Both the position numbers and the translations under genes were made by a program. The notes beneath the pieces are model-generated. The model had not been told where the DNA came from. It worked only from the letters and a program-made list of their open reading frames with translations, and ran no database searches. A stretch of DNA of 64,000 bases, from assembly GCA_007748055.1 (NCBI GenBank), contig CP036279.1, positions 3,782,001 to 3,846,000 of the forward strand. The letters run 5' to 3'. Origin of the DNA: Kolteria novifilia. Lineage in GTDB: Bacteria; Planctomycetota; Planctomycetia; Kolteriales; Kolteriaceae. Positions 42,492-53,000 of the stretch are shown piece after piece (the stretch's first letter is position 1; every line of letters begins with the position of its first letter).

Positions 42492-42704
42492 ATGATCTAC
42501 GACGAAGTCCTCTTTGAGCGATGGGCGGCCGAAGCCGCTGCCAAGGAAGAACAAGCCCGCAGCGCCGAAGCCTCCGGCGACCTCTCGCTCGCGAACGATT
42601 TTTTGAAGCAAGCCGCCGCCAGACGACGGGCGATGGCCGCGATCCGACCGGTCGAAATGATCCGTCGCGACCTGCGAGCCACGGCCGCCCTGAAGACCGC
42701 GTGA
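42492..42704 (+). CDS. Small hypothetical protein
   Basis: 70 residues. Starts MIYDEVLFERWAAEAAAKEE. A predicted all-helical, Ala/Arg-rich protein with no recognised domain. Composition is coding-like; I accept it with moderate doubt. Confidence 0.5.
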   Translation: MIYDEVLFERWAAEAAAKEEQARSAEASGDLSLANDFLKQAAARRRAMAAIRPVEMIRRDLRATAALKTA

Positions 42705-42845
42705 CCTTCGCCTCCGCGAACCGATACTCCCGCGTCTGAACGCTTGCTGCGCAACCATTTCCGATGGTGAGCATCCAGTTGCGTCGCCCCTGCAAACGTG
42801 GGCCATGGTGGCACCCGGCTTGGTGACCTTCACTGCGGGGTATCA

Positions 42846-43620
42846 CCTTTCCGGCTACAACCTTTCCGGCTACAACCTCTCCGGCTACAACCTCTCCGGC
42901 TACAACCTCTCCGGCTACAACCTCTTCGGCTACCCCCGGTTGCTTCGCTACCGGGGCGTGCGGAGCACGCAAGAAGTCGCGGGTGGAGGTTGAATAAGTC
43001 ACCTCTTCGGCTACCCCCGGTTGCTTCGCTACCGGGGCGTGCGGAGCACGCAAGAAGTCGCGGGTGGAGGTTGAACGCCATGAACGGATGGTTCCCCCAC
43101 GACCGGCGTCGCCCAAGAGAATTCCAGCCGACGGCGTCGGCCCCGGTTGAATCAACCGGGGGTCGCCCTTCGGGGCGTCACCTTTCCGGCCACAAGTCAC
43201 CTCTCCGGCCACAAGTCACCTTTCCGGCTACAACCTCTTCGGCCACCCCCGGTTGCTTCGCTACCGGGGCGTGCGGAGCACGCAAGAAGTCGCGGGTGGA
43301 GGTTGATCGCCACGAACGGATGGTTCCCCCACGACCGGCGTCGCCCAAGAGAATTCCAGCCGACGGCGTCGGCCTCGGTTGAATCAACCGGGGGTCGCCC
43401 TTCGGGGCGTCACCTCTTCGGCTAAAAGTCACCTCTTCGGCTACAACCTCTTCGGCTACCCCCGGTTGCTTCGCTACCGGGGCGTGCGAAGCACGCAAGA
43501 AGTCGCGGGTGGGGGTTGAACGCCATGAACGGATGGTTCCCCCACGACAGGCGTCGCCCAAGAGACTTCCAGCCGACGGCGTCGGCCCCGGTTGAATCAA
43601 CCGGGGGTCGCCGAGGCGGG
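42846..43620. repeat. Composite tandem-repeat array
   Basis: It begins with a 15-bp unit, CC(T/C)(T/C)TCCGGCTACAA-type, five full copies at 42846-42920 plus a partial. Then two longer modules alternate. Module A (about 71 bp, from CTTCGGCTACCCCCGGTTGC to CGCGGGTGGAGGTTGA) is at about 42923, 43004, 43236 and 43449. Module B (about 110 bp, from CGCCATGAACGGATGGTTCC to GGTCGCC) is at about 43078, 43312 and 43523. Both contain short palindromes (CCCCCGG...CCGGGG; GGTTGAATCAACC). Open frames here are chance products of the repeat. Confidence 0.9.
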
Positions 43621-43652
43621 GGACTGGTCGCCATAGCCTTCGGCCGCATTCA

Positions 43653-44546
43653 TCACGCTTGCGACTGAGAACGCTTCGTCGTCGGGCGTTTCTTCACCAG
43701 TCCCTGAAGGGTCTCGACGTTGATCGTGTCCCAAGGCCGCTTGGTCTCGGGATCTTCTCCCTTGGGCGTTTCGAGGTAGAGCGGCACATCGCGAAAACGC
43801 CGGTCGTTGACCAAGTGCTCGAACGGCTCCAGCCCCAAGAACCCGCGACCGATGTGCTCATGCCGATCGACGCGGCTTCCAAACGCTTTCTTACTGTCGT
43901 TGGCATGCACCGCGACGAGCCGATCGAAGCCAACCGCTTCCTCCAACTCCCGCATGGTCTGGTTGTAGCGCCTCTTTGGCGCGAGTGGGTAACCCGCCGC
44001 GAAGATGTGACACGTATCAACGCAGAGCGTCAGGCGCTCGGGATACGCGCACTGCTCGATGATCGCCCCGAGATGCTCGAAGCGATGACCGAGATTGTTC
44101 CCCTGCCCCGCGGTCGTCTCGAGCGCCACCGTCGCCGCGAGCTCCGCCGTGCGGCAGAAGACCTGATCGAGTCCGGCGGCGATTCGAGCCAACCCGACCG
44201 ACTCCTCACCCGGATGGCTTCCCGGATGGGCCACCACGTGGGGAATACCCAACGCTTTGGCCCGCTCCAATTCGACCACCAGCGCATCGATCGATTTGTT
44301 CCAAAGCTCGTCGTCCGGCGAGGCCAGATTGATGAGATAGGAATCGTGAGAGATCGCGTGGAGCAGCCCAGCCTCGGCGAACGCGTTCTGAAACAGTTCG
44401 ACGTCCTGTTCGACGAGAGGCTTGGCCCGCCACTGATTGTTGTTCTTGGTGAAGATCTGAACCGCTTGAAGCCCCAAGCGGCCAGCCTCCTGAGCCGCTT
44501 TGTAGTAGCCTCCCGCGATTGAGAGGTGTGAACCAAAGATCGGCAT
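43653..44546 (-). CDS. nfo: Endonuclease IV (Nfo)
   Basis: 297 residues. AP endonuclease with the three-metal TIM barrel: FGSHLSIAGGYYKA, HDSYLINLASPD, VVAHPGSHPG, ALETTAGQGN, CVDTCHIFAAGY, HANDSKKAFGSRVDRHEHIG. It cleaves 5' of abasic sites in base-excision repair. It starts at an ATG giving MPIFGSHLS. The basic tail (KKRPTTKRSQSQA) is a little longer than usual. It stands alone. Confidence 0.97.
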   Translation of the reverse strand: MPIFGSHLSIAGGYYKAAQEAGRLGLQAVQIFTKNNNQWRAKPLVEQDVELFQNAFAEAGLLHAISHDSYLINLASPDDELWNKSIDALVVELERAKALGIPHVVAHPGSHPGEESVGLARIAAGLDQVFCRTAELAATVALETTAGQGNNLGHRFEHLGAIIEQCAYPERLTLCVDTCHIFAAGYPLAPKRRYNQTMRELEEAVGFDRLVAVHANDSKKAFGSRVDRHEHIGRGFLGLEPFEHLVNDRRFRDVPLYLETPKGEDPETKRPWDTINVETLQGLVKKRPTTKRSQSQA

Positions 44547-44646
44547 CTGCTTCCTTCGTCCGAATCCGTTCCCGGCTAGCTGATGGGTGATGGGCCGACA
44601 CTCGGAACGAGCGGGCCATGAGGTGGGATGCGATCCGCTTCGACGA

Positions 44647-44880
44647 CTATTCGTCGTCCTCTTCCAGGGATTGCCCCTGTTCGCGAAGCTGCTCTTTCTC
44701 GACGATCACGAAAGCCGCTCGTTCTCGTTCCTCTTGTGTCATCCAATCGAAGGACGCCAACGTCTTCATGACCCGCCGGTAGTGCTGCAAGGGAGCACCG
44801 CGATAGGCGGAGATTCGCTTCCGCCAGTCAACAGGAAGGCGATCGGAAAGCCGCATATCGCGGTCACGCGTTCCAGCCAT
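44647..44880 (-). CDS. Small conserved-looking hypothetical protein
   Basis: 77 residues. Starts MAGTRDRDMRLSDRLPVDWR; helical core LQHYRRVMKTLASFDWMTQE; acidic C-terminus EEDDE. A GAGAAAGG sequence precedes the start. No family or function is recognised. Converges on nothing obvious; the divergent gene at 45136 is separate. Confidence 0.6.
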   Translation of the reverse strand: MAGTRDRDMRLSDRLPVDWRKRISAYRGAPLQHYRRVMKTLASFDWMTQEERERAAFVIVEKEQLREQGQSLEEDDE

Positions 44881-45030
44881 TTGTTTGAAACCTTTCTCTA
44901 TGTCGCAGGGAAAGAGTCAGTTTAGCGAAATGCCTAGCGCTCCGCAAAGCACCATCGGACCAAGATCGCCGAAGCGAGCACCCCGCAGGCGGCCAAATCC
45001 GTCGCAGCACAAACCTTTTCGCTTCAAGAT

Positions 45031-45084
45031 GTTAGGAAATCTTTACCTAACTGGAATTCTCACGCCGCCCATAAAGTGTACAAT
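45031..45084 (+). promoter_or_regulatory. Possible promoter with operator-like palindrome upstream of the SPL-type gene
   Basis: GTTAGG-N9-CCTAAC (45031-45051) is a perfect inverted repeat in an unusually AT-rich stretch. A TACAAT -10-like box lies at 45079-45084 with no good -35. The palindrome would overlap the -35 region, a position for a repressor site. Confidence 0.45.
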
Positions 45085-45135
45085 TGAACACCAATGCGGG
45101 TTGCGGGTACCCCCCACGGTGGGAGCAACGTCTTC

Positions 45136-46224
45136 ATGTCCTATCGACGACGACAGACCCTCAAAGGGCGAGGTTCATCCATCGATCCTCCCAACCGTTT
45201 CGAAGCCCACCGCCACGAGGAGGACTTCGAGCACCTGCAATACGAGTCGGACCTCGAGGAGCGATGGCGCAAGCGGACGACGGAGTTTCTTCCCGACCAC
45301 TCTAAGTCGATCATCTCCGAGAACGACAGTCCCGACGTCGGATTTCGCTTCAGCCTCAACCCCTATCGCGGCTGCGAGCACGGCTGTGCATACTGCTACG
45401 CCCGCCCCACGCATGAGTATCTCGGACTCAACGCGGGCCTCGACTTCGAGACGCGCATCCTCTACAAGCCGGACGCTCCGCGGCTTTTTGAGGCCCATCT
45501 TGCCAAGCGATCGTGGCAAGGTGAGCCGGTCGCATTGTCGGGGGTCACCGACTGCTACCAGCCAATCGAACGAAAACTTGTGCTGACAAGGGGTTGCATT
45601 GATGTGGCTCTTGCCTGCCGTCAACCGCTGATCATCATCACCAAGAATAGTCTGCTACTTCGCGATCTAGCCCCGATCGCCGAGATGGCGGCTCTCCAGT
45701 TGATCCATGTCTTCCTGAGCGTGCCGACTCTCGATCCCAAGCTCGCCTCGACGCTCGAACCGAGGGCGCCGCGTCCCGAGAGCCGACTGCGTGCGATCGA
45801 GGAATTGACCAACGCGGGCGTTTCGGCGGGCGTGATGGTTGCCCCGGTCATCCCGGGACTGACCGATCACGAGATCCCCGCGATCCTCAAGGCGGCGCGC
45901 GACGCGGGCGCCATCGCCGCGGGAAAGGTCCTATTGCGGCTTCCCCACGCGGTTCGGCCGATCTTTCTCGACTGGCTTTCGCGGCATGCTCCCGATCGGG
46001 CGAGCCGAGTCGAGCAGCGTATCATGGCCTGCCGCGACGGCAAGCTCAACGACACCCGTTTCTCCAAGCGATTGGTAGGAAGCGGGCCGATCGCCGAACA
46101 GATCCAAGCGACTTTCAACCTCTTCCGGACCAAGCTCGGCTTTCGGATGAAGCCGCCGCCGCTCGACTCGAGTCAGTTCCGCCGACCGAGGCTGGATGGG
46201 CAACTGACGCTTTTCGAGGAATAG
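45136..46224 (+). CDS. PA0069 family radical SAM protein (SPL-like)
   Basis: 362 residues from the ATG at 45136 (MSYRRRQTLKGRGSSIDPPN), preceded by GGGAGC; an in-frame ATG at 45094 sits too near the predicted transcription start. The cluster motif is CEHGCAYCYARPTHEYL (C-x3-C-x2-C), with VALSGVTDCYQPIERKLVLT and APVIPGLTDHEIPAIL. The family is related to spore-photoproduct lyase, but its substrate is not known; DNA repair is possible but unproved. No obvious partner. Confidence 0.88.
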   Translation: MSYRRRQTLKGRGSSIDPPNRFEAHRHEEDFEHLQYESDLEERWRKRTTEFLPDHSKSIISENDSPDVGFRFSLNPYRGCEHGCAYCYARPTHEYLGLNAGLDFETRILYKPDAPRLFEAHLAKRSWQGEPVALSGVTDCYQPIERKLVLTRGCIDVALACRQPLIIITKNSLLLRDLAPIAEMAALQLIHVFLSVPTLDPKLASTLEPRAPRPESRLRAIEELTNAGVSAGVMVAPVIPGLTDHEIPAILKAARDAGAIAAGKVLLRLPHAVRPIFLDWLSRHAPDRASRVEQRIMACRDGKLNDTRFSKRLVGSGPIAEQIQATFNLFRTKLGFRMKPPPLDSSQFRRPRLDGQLTLFEE

Positions 46225-46634
46225 ACGACCTCCGTGCGCGACCTGGGCGCGTTTTTGCGCGAAACGGTCCCGGATTGGGGGAATAGCGTTCCCTTTGGAG
46301 GCTGATCGGCGCGTTTGGCGCGAAGATTTGTCCGAAACGGTGGCAATTTGGCGAAACCGATGCAGTTTTGCCGACAGCGCCGACGCTTGTCCGGCGACAG
46401 GGAGCCGATTCATTGGGGAGTAGCCCTTCGGTTCCGTCCGCCCTCCTGCTAGACTCGACGCAATAGGTCTCGCCCAACCAACCGGAATCTCCGTTCCTCG
46501 ACCGGGGGACGTGACGAGTCCTTGAGACAAGTTCGCCCAAACCCCAACGGCCGACTCGTGTTGCCGGAATTCTCCCAATGGGGTAAGCAAATGAGGCGAC
46601 GTAGCGAAACTGCCGAGATGCAAGGAAAGCCAAC
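46225..46634. other. Intergenic region before the DUF11-type protein
   Basis: About 410 bp. It has short GGCG-C-GTTT-type near-repeats (GGCGCGTTTTTGCGCG; GGCGCGTTTGGCGCG; GGCGAAACCG), possibly remnants of a repeat. No gene. The right edge has AAGGAAAG, the ribosome site of the next gene. Confidence 0.5.
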
Positions 46635-48866
46635 GTGGTTGATGTCGACCGGTCCGAGAGCGAAACGGCCGAGAAGAAAGCCGCATACGACAATCGACCG
46701 CGTCTGGGAGCGGTGATCCGCACCATTGTCGCCATCGTGATCGTCGCGCTGCTGGCGATCGTGCTTCGGACGACCTCGACGATTGGCGAATCGCCTCTGA
46801 TCGCCAAGGGCACCGCACCAGTTCCGGAACCGTCGCCCCCCGTCGAGCCTGAACCCAAGAAGGAACCGAAGAAGCCGTCCCCCGCCCTGGCGAGCATGCC
46901 GAAGTTGTCGGCACTGCCGCTTGAGCGGAACGAGGCTCCCCGGTTCGAGCGACGAGACGAGAGCGTGATCCAGACGGGCCTCGAGAAGCCGAAGGCCCCG
47001 GCGCTGCTCAAGGTGGTGCCACCGGTCGCGTTTACCGTGACCCAGCCGCCATCGATCCTTCGCGTCGGCACGCCGCTGTTGCTGGTCGCGACCGTCGTCG
47101 ACAAAGAGGGTAAGCCGGTCGCGAACGCCCAAGTCGACTGGATCATCGACCGTCAAAGCCCCGCCCACATCTCAAAGGTCCCCGAGGCCGATGACGCGAA
47201 CCGCGCCGGGGAGCGAGTTCTGCCGACCTTCGCGCGAACCTTCACCGCCGCGACCGCTCACCAAGTCGATCTCGGCAAGGAACTCTCCGGCGTCAACGTC
47301 GGCATCGGCCAAGCTTGGTGCTTGTGCGAATCGAGGCAGGCGGGCGACATGGTCCTCACGGTTCTCGTCGAAGGCATCGAGAACCCGAAAACGCGTCAGC
47401 AATTCCTGAATGTCCACTGGGACTCCGCGGTCGCGACCTTCCCCAAGCCGATCGCCGCGGTCGCGGGCAACCCGGCCACGGTGACGACCGAAGTCAGGGA
47501 TATCGACAAATCGAAGCCACTGGCCGGATACACCGTCCGCTACACCTTGACCAAGAGCGGCCCGGCCCACCTGCCCGGACACGCCAAGTCGATCGATGTC
47601 ACCACGAACTCCAAGGGCCAAGCGTCCCTTCCCGTCGAGCCGGCCGGGTTCGCGACCGGCACCTGCGAACTCTCGTGTGAGCTAATCGGCAAGCAGTCGA
47701 GCCCCGGCATCGTCACCGTCTTGCAGTCGGCCAAGACGTCCGTCCGCTGGGAGGTCCCCAAGCTCCGCGCTCGCGCCGCGGGCCCCTCCCTCGTGGAGGT
47801 CGGTCGCGTCGCGACGTACACCATCGCGGCGACGTGCTCGCAACCCCTCGACGGTAGTCGACTCCGGCTCGTTGTCGGCGGAAAGGAGATCGAACTACTC
47901 GACGGCACCGGCCCCGAGCGGACGACGGAGGGTTGGACCTGGACGAGGACCATTAAGAGCGGCAAGCCAGGCGCGAGTGATGTTCGGTTCGACATCCTTG
48001 GGGCCGACAAGTTGCTCGCGTCAGCCAATGCGAAGATTCTCTTCGCGGAACCGGCCGTCAAATTGACGCAATCCGTGCCGGCCGGGAGTCGCGTCGGCGG
48101 CAAGTTGGAAGTCCTCTCCACCCTCGCCAACGTTGGCCCTCTCCCTCTTGAGGGATTAAGCGTCTCGCAGGCCCTTCCGCCGGGAGTCACCATCGAGAAA
48201 ACCACCCCGCCGGCGGTGGTCGATGGCGGCTTGGTGACGTGGAAGAACCTCAAGTTGGCTCCCAAGCAAACGGTCACGATGACGCTGGCCGCCCGTCCGA
48301 CTAAGACGCTCAAGCAACAACAAGTGGTGACAGTCGCGCGACGCGGCAATGAACTGCTTGCCACCCAGGCCGACCGGCTCGACGCGCGCGGCTACGCGTC
48401 GTTGGAACTCGATGTCGCCGACCAACGCGATCCGGTCGAGATCGGCGAGGAGTTCGCCTACCGCGTCGTTGTCCGCAATCGCGGCAATGACAGTGCGAAG
48501 GGGCTCGATCTCGACGTCACGATGGCGCCACACCTGAAACTCGAGCGTGTCGAGGGGGCGATTCGCGAGAAGATCGAAGGGAAAGTGCTGCGGTTGGGGC
48601 CGATCGAAACGTTGGCCCCGGGAGATCGGATGGCCGTCGACGTTTGGGTGACGGCCGAGAAGGCGGGCGAAGGCAGGATCTCGGTGACGTTGCATCACCA
48701 GACATTGGGAAAGAACGGACTAAAGGTCGAAGAGAGCACGTTGATCGAAGAGGAGACTACTCCGCGGCCAACGACGTCTCCTCCGCTTCCTCCTGCGTCG
48801 AAGCCCCCGGCTCCTCGTCGTCCGTCACCTGTGTCGCCGCCTCCCGTGTCAACGGACCCGAACTGA
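46635..48866 (+). CDS. DUF11/CARDB-type membrane-anchored surface protein
   Basis: 743 residues from the GTG at 46635 behind AAGGAAAG. One N-terminal membrane helix (about residues 25-45, AVIRTIVAIVIVALLAIVL) and then a Pro/Lys/Glu linker. The rest is beta-rich: Ig-like repeats (PSILRVGTPLLLVATVVDKE; AGNPATVTTEVRDIDKSKPL), and near the C-terminus DUF11-like repeats (GGKLEVLSTLANVGPLPLE; IGEEFAYRVVVRNRGNDSA). It ends in a Pro/Ser-rich tail. Probably an envelope/surface protein; function unknown. Its last 110 bp overlap the convergent gene at 48757-49737. Confidence 0.75.
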   Translation: MVDVDRSESETAEKKAAYDNRPRLGAVIRTIVAIVIVALLAIVLRTTSTIGESPLIAKGTAPVPEPSPPVEPEPKKEPKKPSPALASMPKLSALPLERNEAPRFERRDESVIQTGLEKPKAPALLKVVPPVAFTVTQPPSILRVGTPLLLVATVVDKEGKPVANAQVDWIIDRQSPAHISKVPEADDANRAGERVLPTFARTFTAATAHQVDLGKELSGVNVGIGQAWCLCESRQAGDMVLTVLVEGIENPKTRQQFLNVHWDSAVATFPKPIAAVAGNPATVTTEVRDIDKSKPLAGYTVRYTLTKSGPAHLPGHAKSIDVTTNSKGQASLPVEPAGFATGTCELSCELIGKQSSPGIVTVLQSAKTSVRWEVPKLRARAAGPSLVEVGRVATYTIAATCSQPLDGSRLRLVVGGKEIELLDGTGPERTTEGWTWTRTIKSGKPGASDVRFDILGADKLLASANAKILFAEPAVKLTQSVPAGSRVGGKLEVLSTLANVGPLPLEGLSVSQALPPGVTIEKTTPPAVVDGGLVTWKNLKLAPKQTVTMTLAARPTKTLKQQQVVTVARRGNELLATQADRLDARGYASLELDVADQRDPVEIGEEFAYRVVVRNRGNDSAKGLDLDVTMAPHLKLERVEGAIREKIEGKVLRLGPIETLAPGDRMAVDVWVTAEKAGEGRISVTLHHQTLGKNGLKVEESTLIEEETTPRPTTSPPLPPASKPPAPRRPSPVSPPPVSTDPN

Positions 48867-49737
48867 GCACCGAGCTTCCCGCCTCGACGCTGATCCGAGC
48901 CGCTCCCGGCCTGAGAGCTTTTCCGACAATCTGATAGCGAAGGGGCATCGACGTCGGCATCAGGTTGGTGATCGGCTCGAAGGTGACCAAGCCGCCCTGA
49001 GACGTTCCCGTCTTAGCCGGCTTGATCGACGTGATGTCGACGTTCTCGCTCACGCGAGCGGCGAGGTCGACCCGCTCGATCGGAGCGTTACCCTCGTTGA
49101 GCAACGTCAGCTCGAACGTGATCTCCTCACCCACCGCGACCAACCCCGGATCGGAGCTGACCCGCAACGCGAGCGACCCCTTGCGAGGCTTGACTTGCTT
49201 CTGGGCCGACTCGGTTTTCTTCGGCTCGCTCTTCGGAGCGGGCTTGCTCTTCTCCGGCTTGGGAGCGGGCCGGAACGACTCCCAACGGGGCTCGTCATCG
49301 ACCGGCGGCGCATGACTGATCTGCGGCTGCCCATCGGGAACGGATTCGATGTGGATGCTCGGCGCCGAGAAGCAACCCTCGCACTGCGGCGGCGGCAGCG
49401 TCATCGCCCCGTCGTTGGGCATCGGCAAGAGCTGACCATCGGGCGTCTGCATGAAGATCTCACCGCCCGCTTCCTCGACGGCCGGCAGAGCGTAGGAAAC
49501 GTCTTCCTTGCCGCAGATGGTGCACGCCGGCTCCACCGTACTGGCGCTGCAGGGGCAGCAGCACGATTTGTTCTTCTTCTTCCAATGCTTGTGCTTGTGT
49601 TTGTGCTTGGCGCAGCAACCTTGCATCGGATTGCCGCACGGCTTGACGTAGTAACCGACACAGCAACCGCTGGTCGAGACAACCAGCGCCGCGAATAGTG
49701 TCGACAGGAGTACGCGCCGCGTCGTGGTCAGCAGCAT
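48757..49737 (-). CDS. Lipoprotein with one DUF11-like domain and a Cys/His-rich N-terminus
   Basis: 326 residues. A signal peptide ends in a lipobox (AALVVSTSGC), with Cys25 as the lipidation site. The next 60 residues are rich in Cys, Lys and His (CCAKHKHKHKHWKKKNK then CCCPCSAST), a possible metal-binding patch. A Pro/Glu/Lys linker precedes a beta-rich DUF11-like domain (GEEITFELTLLNEGNAPIER). The C-terminus is acidic (EEPGASTQEEAEE). It lies tail to tail with the DUF11 gene, overlapping it by 110 bp. Confidence 0.75.
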   Translation of the reverse strand: MLLTTTRRVLLSTLFAALVVSTSGCCVGYYVKPCGNPMQGCCAKHKHKHKHWKKKNKSCCCPCSASTVEPACTICGKEDVSYALPAVEEAGGEIFMQTPDGQLLPMPNDGAMTLPPPQCEGCFSAPSIHIESVPDGQPQISHAPPVDDEPRWESFRPAPKPEKSKPAPKSEPKKTESAQKQVKPRKGSLALRVSSDPGLVAVGEEITFELTLLNEGNAPIERVDLAARVSENVDITSIKPAKTGTSQGGLVTFEPITNLMPTSMPLRYQIVGKALRPGAARISVEAGSSVLSSGPLTREAATQVTDDEEPGASTQEEAEETSLAAE

Positions 49738-50014
49738 GATTTCCCTCTAACCCGCCCAATGGTCTCCTCACACTGTTCGGCCGTCCGATCAGCGGGTGCC
49801 AAGGGGCGATCTCATCAGGCGGTGATGAATAGATCGCATCCGGCTTCCAAGGGGAACATATCCGCTGCGAGCGGCCGACGACGCGATTGGGCGAAGGGGC
49901 GAGGATAAAAATGGCGGATGCCGCGCGGAAGAATCGCTTTTCTTCCAATTCCACTCATGTTCGTTAGGAGAAGTGAAGGATGTTCGCACGAGGAAGTTGA
50001 CAGCGGGCCATTCG

Positions 50015-53000
50015 TCAGGATGACGATTCTTCCGCCGCGCTTTCGACTTCTTCCTCGGCGCCGGCCTCATCACTGATGCGACCGTCCTGACCGATGTCCT
50101 CCAGACGAACCGACACGCGGGTCGAGATGCCCGGCTCGCGTTGCGTGACACCGTGGAGCACGTCGGTGTTGGCCATCGTCGTCTTCGAGTGAGTCACGAT
50201 GATAAACTGCGACTGGTCGAGGAACTCGCGCAACATCTCGGTGAACCGACCGATGTTGGCCTCGTCGAGGGCGGCGTCGACTTCGTCGAGCACGCAGAAG
50301 GGACTCGGCTTGGAGCGGAAGAGCGCCATCAGCATCGCGACCGCCGTCATCGTCTTCTCGCCACCACTGAGCAGCGAAATACTCCGCGGTTCCTTGCCGG
50401 GAGGACGGGCGATGATGTCGATTCCCCCTTCCAGCACGTCGGCGTCGTCCTCGAGCAACAGATCCGCCTTGCCACCGCCGAAGAGCTTGCGGAAGAGGTC
50501 CTGGAAGTGCTCGCGGACGGTCTCGAAGGTATCGAGAAAGAGCCGGCGACTCTCCTCGTTGATGCGGGCGATCACGCTGTCGAGATGCTTCTTCGCCGCT
50601 TGCAGGTCATCGAGTTGGTGGCGCAGCGTGCCGCTCCGCTCTTCCAAGTCGTCGAGTTGTTCGACCGCCGCGGTGTTGACGGTGCCGAGTTTACTGATCT
50701 TCGCGGTGAGCTGATCGATCTCCGAACGCGCCTCATCAAGGGGCTCGGTGGGAGGCTCGTAATCGGCCCCGATCAGCGTCGAGGCGTCGATGTCGTAGTC
50801 CTCGCTAAGCCGTGCGACGAGATTGTCGCGTCTCATCCGCACTTCGGTCAGCCGCAGCTCCGCCTTATGATGACGCGAGCGAAGTTGGTCGAGCGCCGTT
50901 CGATCGGATTCGATCGACGCGCTCAAGACGCGGCGTTCCTCGCGCATCTTCGCGACCCGCGCCGGGTCGAAACCGTTGACCGACGCGATCCCGTCCTTTT
51001 GATGATAGAGCTCCGCGAGCGCCGCGGTGTTGAGCAGCAGTCGGGCTTCGACCGCTTCGCCGCGCGAGCGGGCGGTCTGCAATCGGGCGAGGTGGTCCTG
51101 GAGTTCCTGTTGCCGCTGGACCTCCGCGGCGGCGACTTGATCGAGGCCGGCGCTCAGCGATGCCAACCGCTGTTCGGCCTTGGCGAACTCGAGTTTGCGA
51201 TCGCTGATCGTCGCGTTGAGTTCCGCCATTTGGGCGCGGAGTTCCTCGACCCCCTGCTCCGTTCGCGACATCCCCGAAGAGAAGGCGGCAAGCTGATCGT
51301 GCGACTCCGCGATCCGTTTCTCGACGTCGTCGGACTGTTGGTTGACTTGATCAAGTTCGCGATCGTTCTCGGCGCGTTCCCTTGCGGCGGCTTTGCGCGA
51401 CCGGCTCAGTTCCTGGCAACGATCGACGTTGCGGCCGAGAACGGAAGCGAAATGCCGCGCCTGCTCCGACAACGTCGACTCGAGCACGTCCTGCAAACTG
51501 AGCGTCGACTCCATCTCGTCGATCGAGGCATCCAGCCGGGCCAGCGCGACCTCCTCGACGCGAATCTCCTCCTCGGTCTTCTCGATGTCGCCTTTGATTT
51601 CCCGTCGTTCCGCCGCCCGCAAGAGGAGTCCTTGGGAACGATGCAGCGGGCCGACCGACAAACATCCGCCCGGCTCGAGCAAGTCCCCTTGCGGCGTGAT
51701 GAAACGCAGATCGGCGAAGCGGGAGGCCGCGTCACGAGCCGAGGCCAAATCGTCGGCGACAAAGGTCGTCCCGAGCAACCTTTCCACCAACGGACGCAGT
51801 TCGTCCGCGCAGCGAATCAGGTCCGCCAGGCAGAGGGCGTCCATCTCATCGGGGAAGACGTCGAGATGATCGCCCGACCCGTCGTCGATGAGCAGGAAGG
51901 GAACGCGGCCGTTGAGTTCTCTCGCGGCGTGCAACAACTCGTCGGACAACTCCTCGGTCGAGCGAACGATCAGCGCCTGGGCCCGAGGACCGAGGGCCAA
52001 CTCGACAAGATCGGCATGGTCGGAGTCGACCTCGAGGCACTCGGCGAGGACCCCCAGGACGGGGCGCCAGATCTCTTGGCCGGCGGCCTTGCGGTTGAGC
52101 GCTTGGCGAACGCCCCCCTCGAATCCCTCATGCCGGACCGCGAGATTCTCCAAGACCTCGGCGCGACTCGAAAGGGCCGTCCGGCGATCGCGAAGATGGG
52201 CGAGGCGATCGAGCAGATCGCTGCGCTGTTCGAGCAATCGCTTGTGGTCGCGACGCAGCGTCCCGCCCTGGTTACGCAGCCGACCGACTTGGGCCTCGAC
52301 GGCCAAGGCCTGCGGTCGCAGGAGAGTTTGTTCGCGCTGGAGCCGGCGGATGCCGGTATCGTAGTCGGCGTACTTCTCGGCGAGCCGTTCGGACTGTTGC
52401 CAAAGAATCGCGAGCTGGCTTTCGATCGCCGACTGCTCGTTCTCGAATCGAGCGAGTCGCTTGATGACCTCGTCGGACTTGGCGCGGTCCTCCTCGAGGC
52501 GTTTGGTCGCTTGTTCGAGTTCCTGTGATCGTTGCTTGGCCTCTTGCTGAAGCCGCTGGAGTTCCTCGGCGGCTTCGCCGCGCCGGGTCGTTTCGGTCGC
52601 GACTTGCTCGCGATGCTGCCGGTGCTCCACCCGAGCTTGGTTGGCTCGAAGACGCAGCGAACGAAGCTGTAGGAAACCGTCGTTGGTTTCCGCCGAGAGT
52701 TCCTCGTGGCGGCTGCGATCGCTGGCGACGGCCGACTCGAGCGTCGCGGTCTGCTCGCGCACCGCCGAGAGTCGTTCGGTCACCTCGCGAATCGCTTCTT
52801 CCTGCCCGGTGAGGGTCTCGTCCAACTCACGAAAACGGCGTTGGGACTCCTTGAGGCGCTCCTCGCTCTTGGTGGTCTCCTCGTCGGCGCCGCCGAGTTG
52901 ATCCTCGATCGCCTTGAGTTCACGGGACTGCTCGTAGAAGTTGGCCGCTCCGACCTGCAAGCGCAGTTCGCGCAGCCGATCGGACATCTCCTTGTAGCGA

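Noticed and set aside
42805-42993. Open frame with S-G-Y-N-L repeats resembling a pentapeptide-repeat protein
   Set aside because: It is one frame of the 15-bp DNA repeat, lacks a ribosome site, and turns into the module A sequence that recurs elsewhere in other frames.
50141-52528. Long open frame antisense to smc (795 codons)
   Set aside because: It is a high-GC mirror of the smc codons; smc has complete SMC motifs. Similar long antisense frames across cysS (35993-37840) and across the apbE region (61088-62713) were rejected for the same reason.
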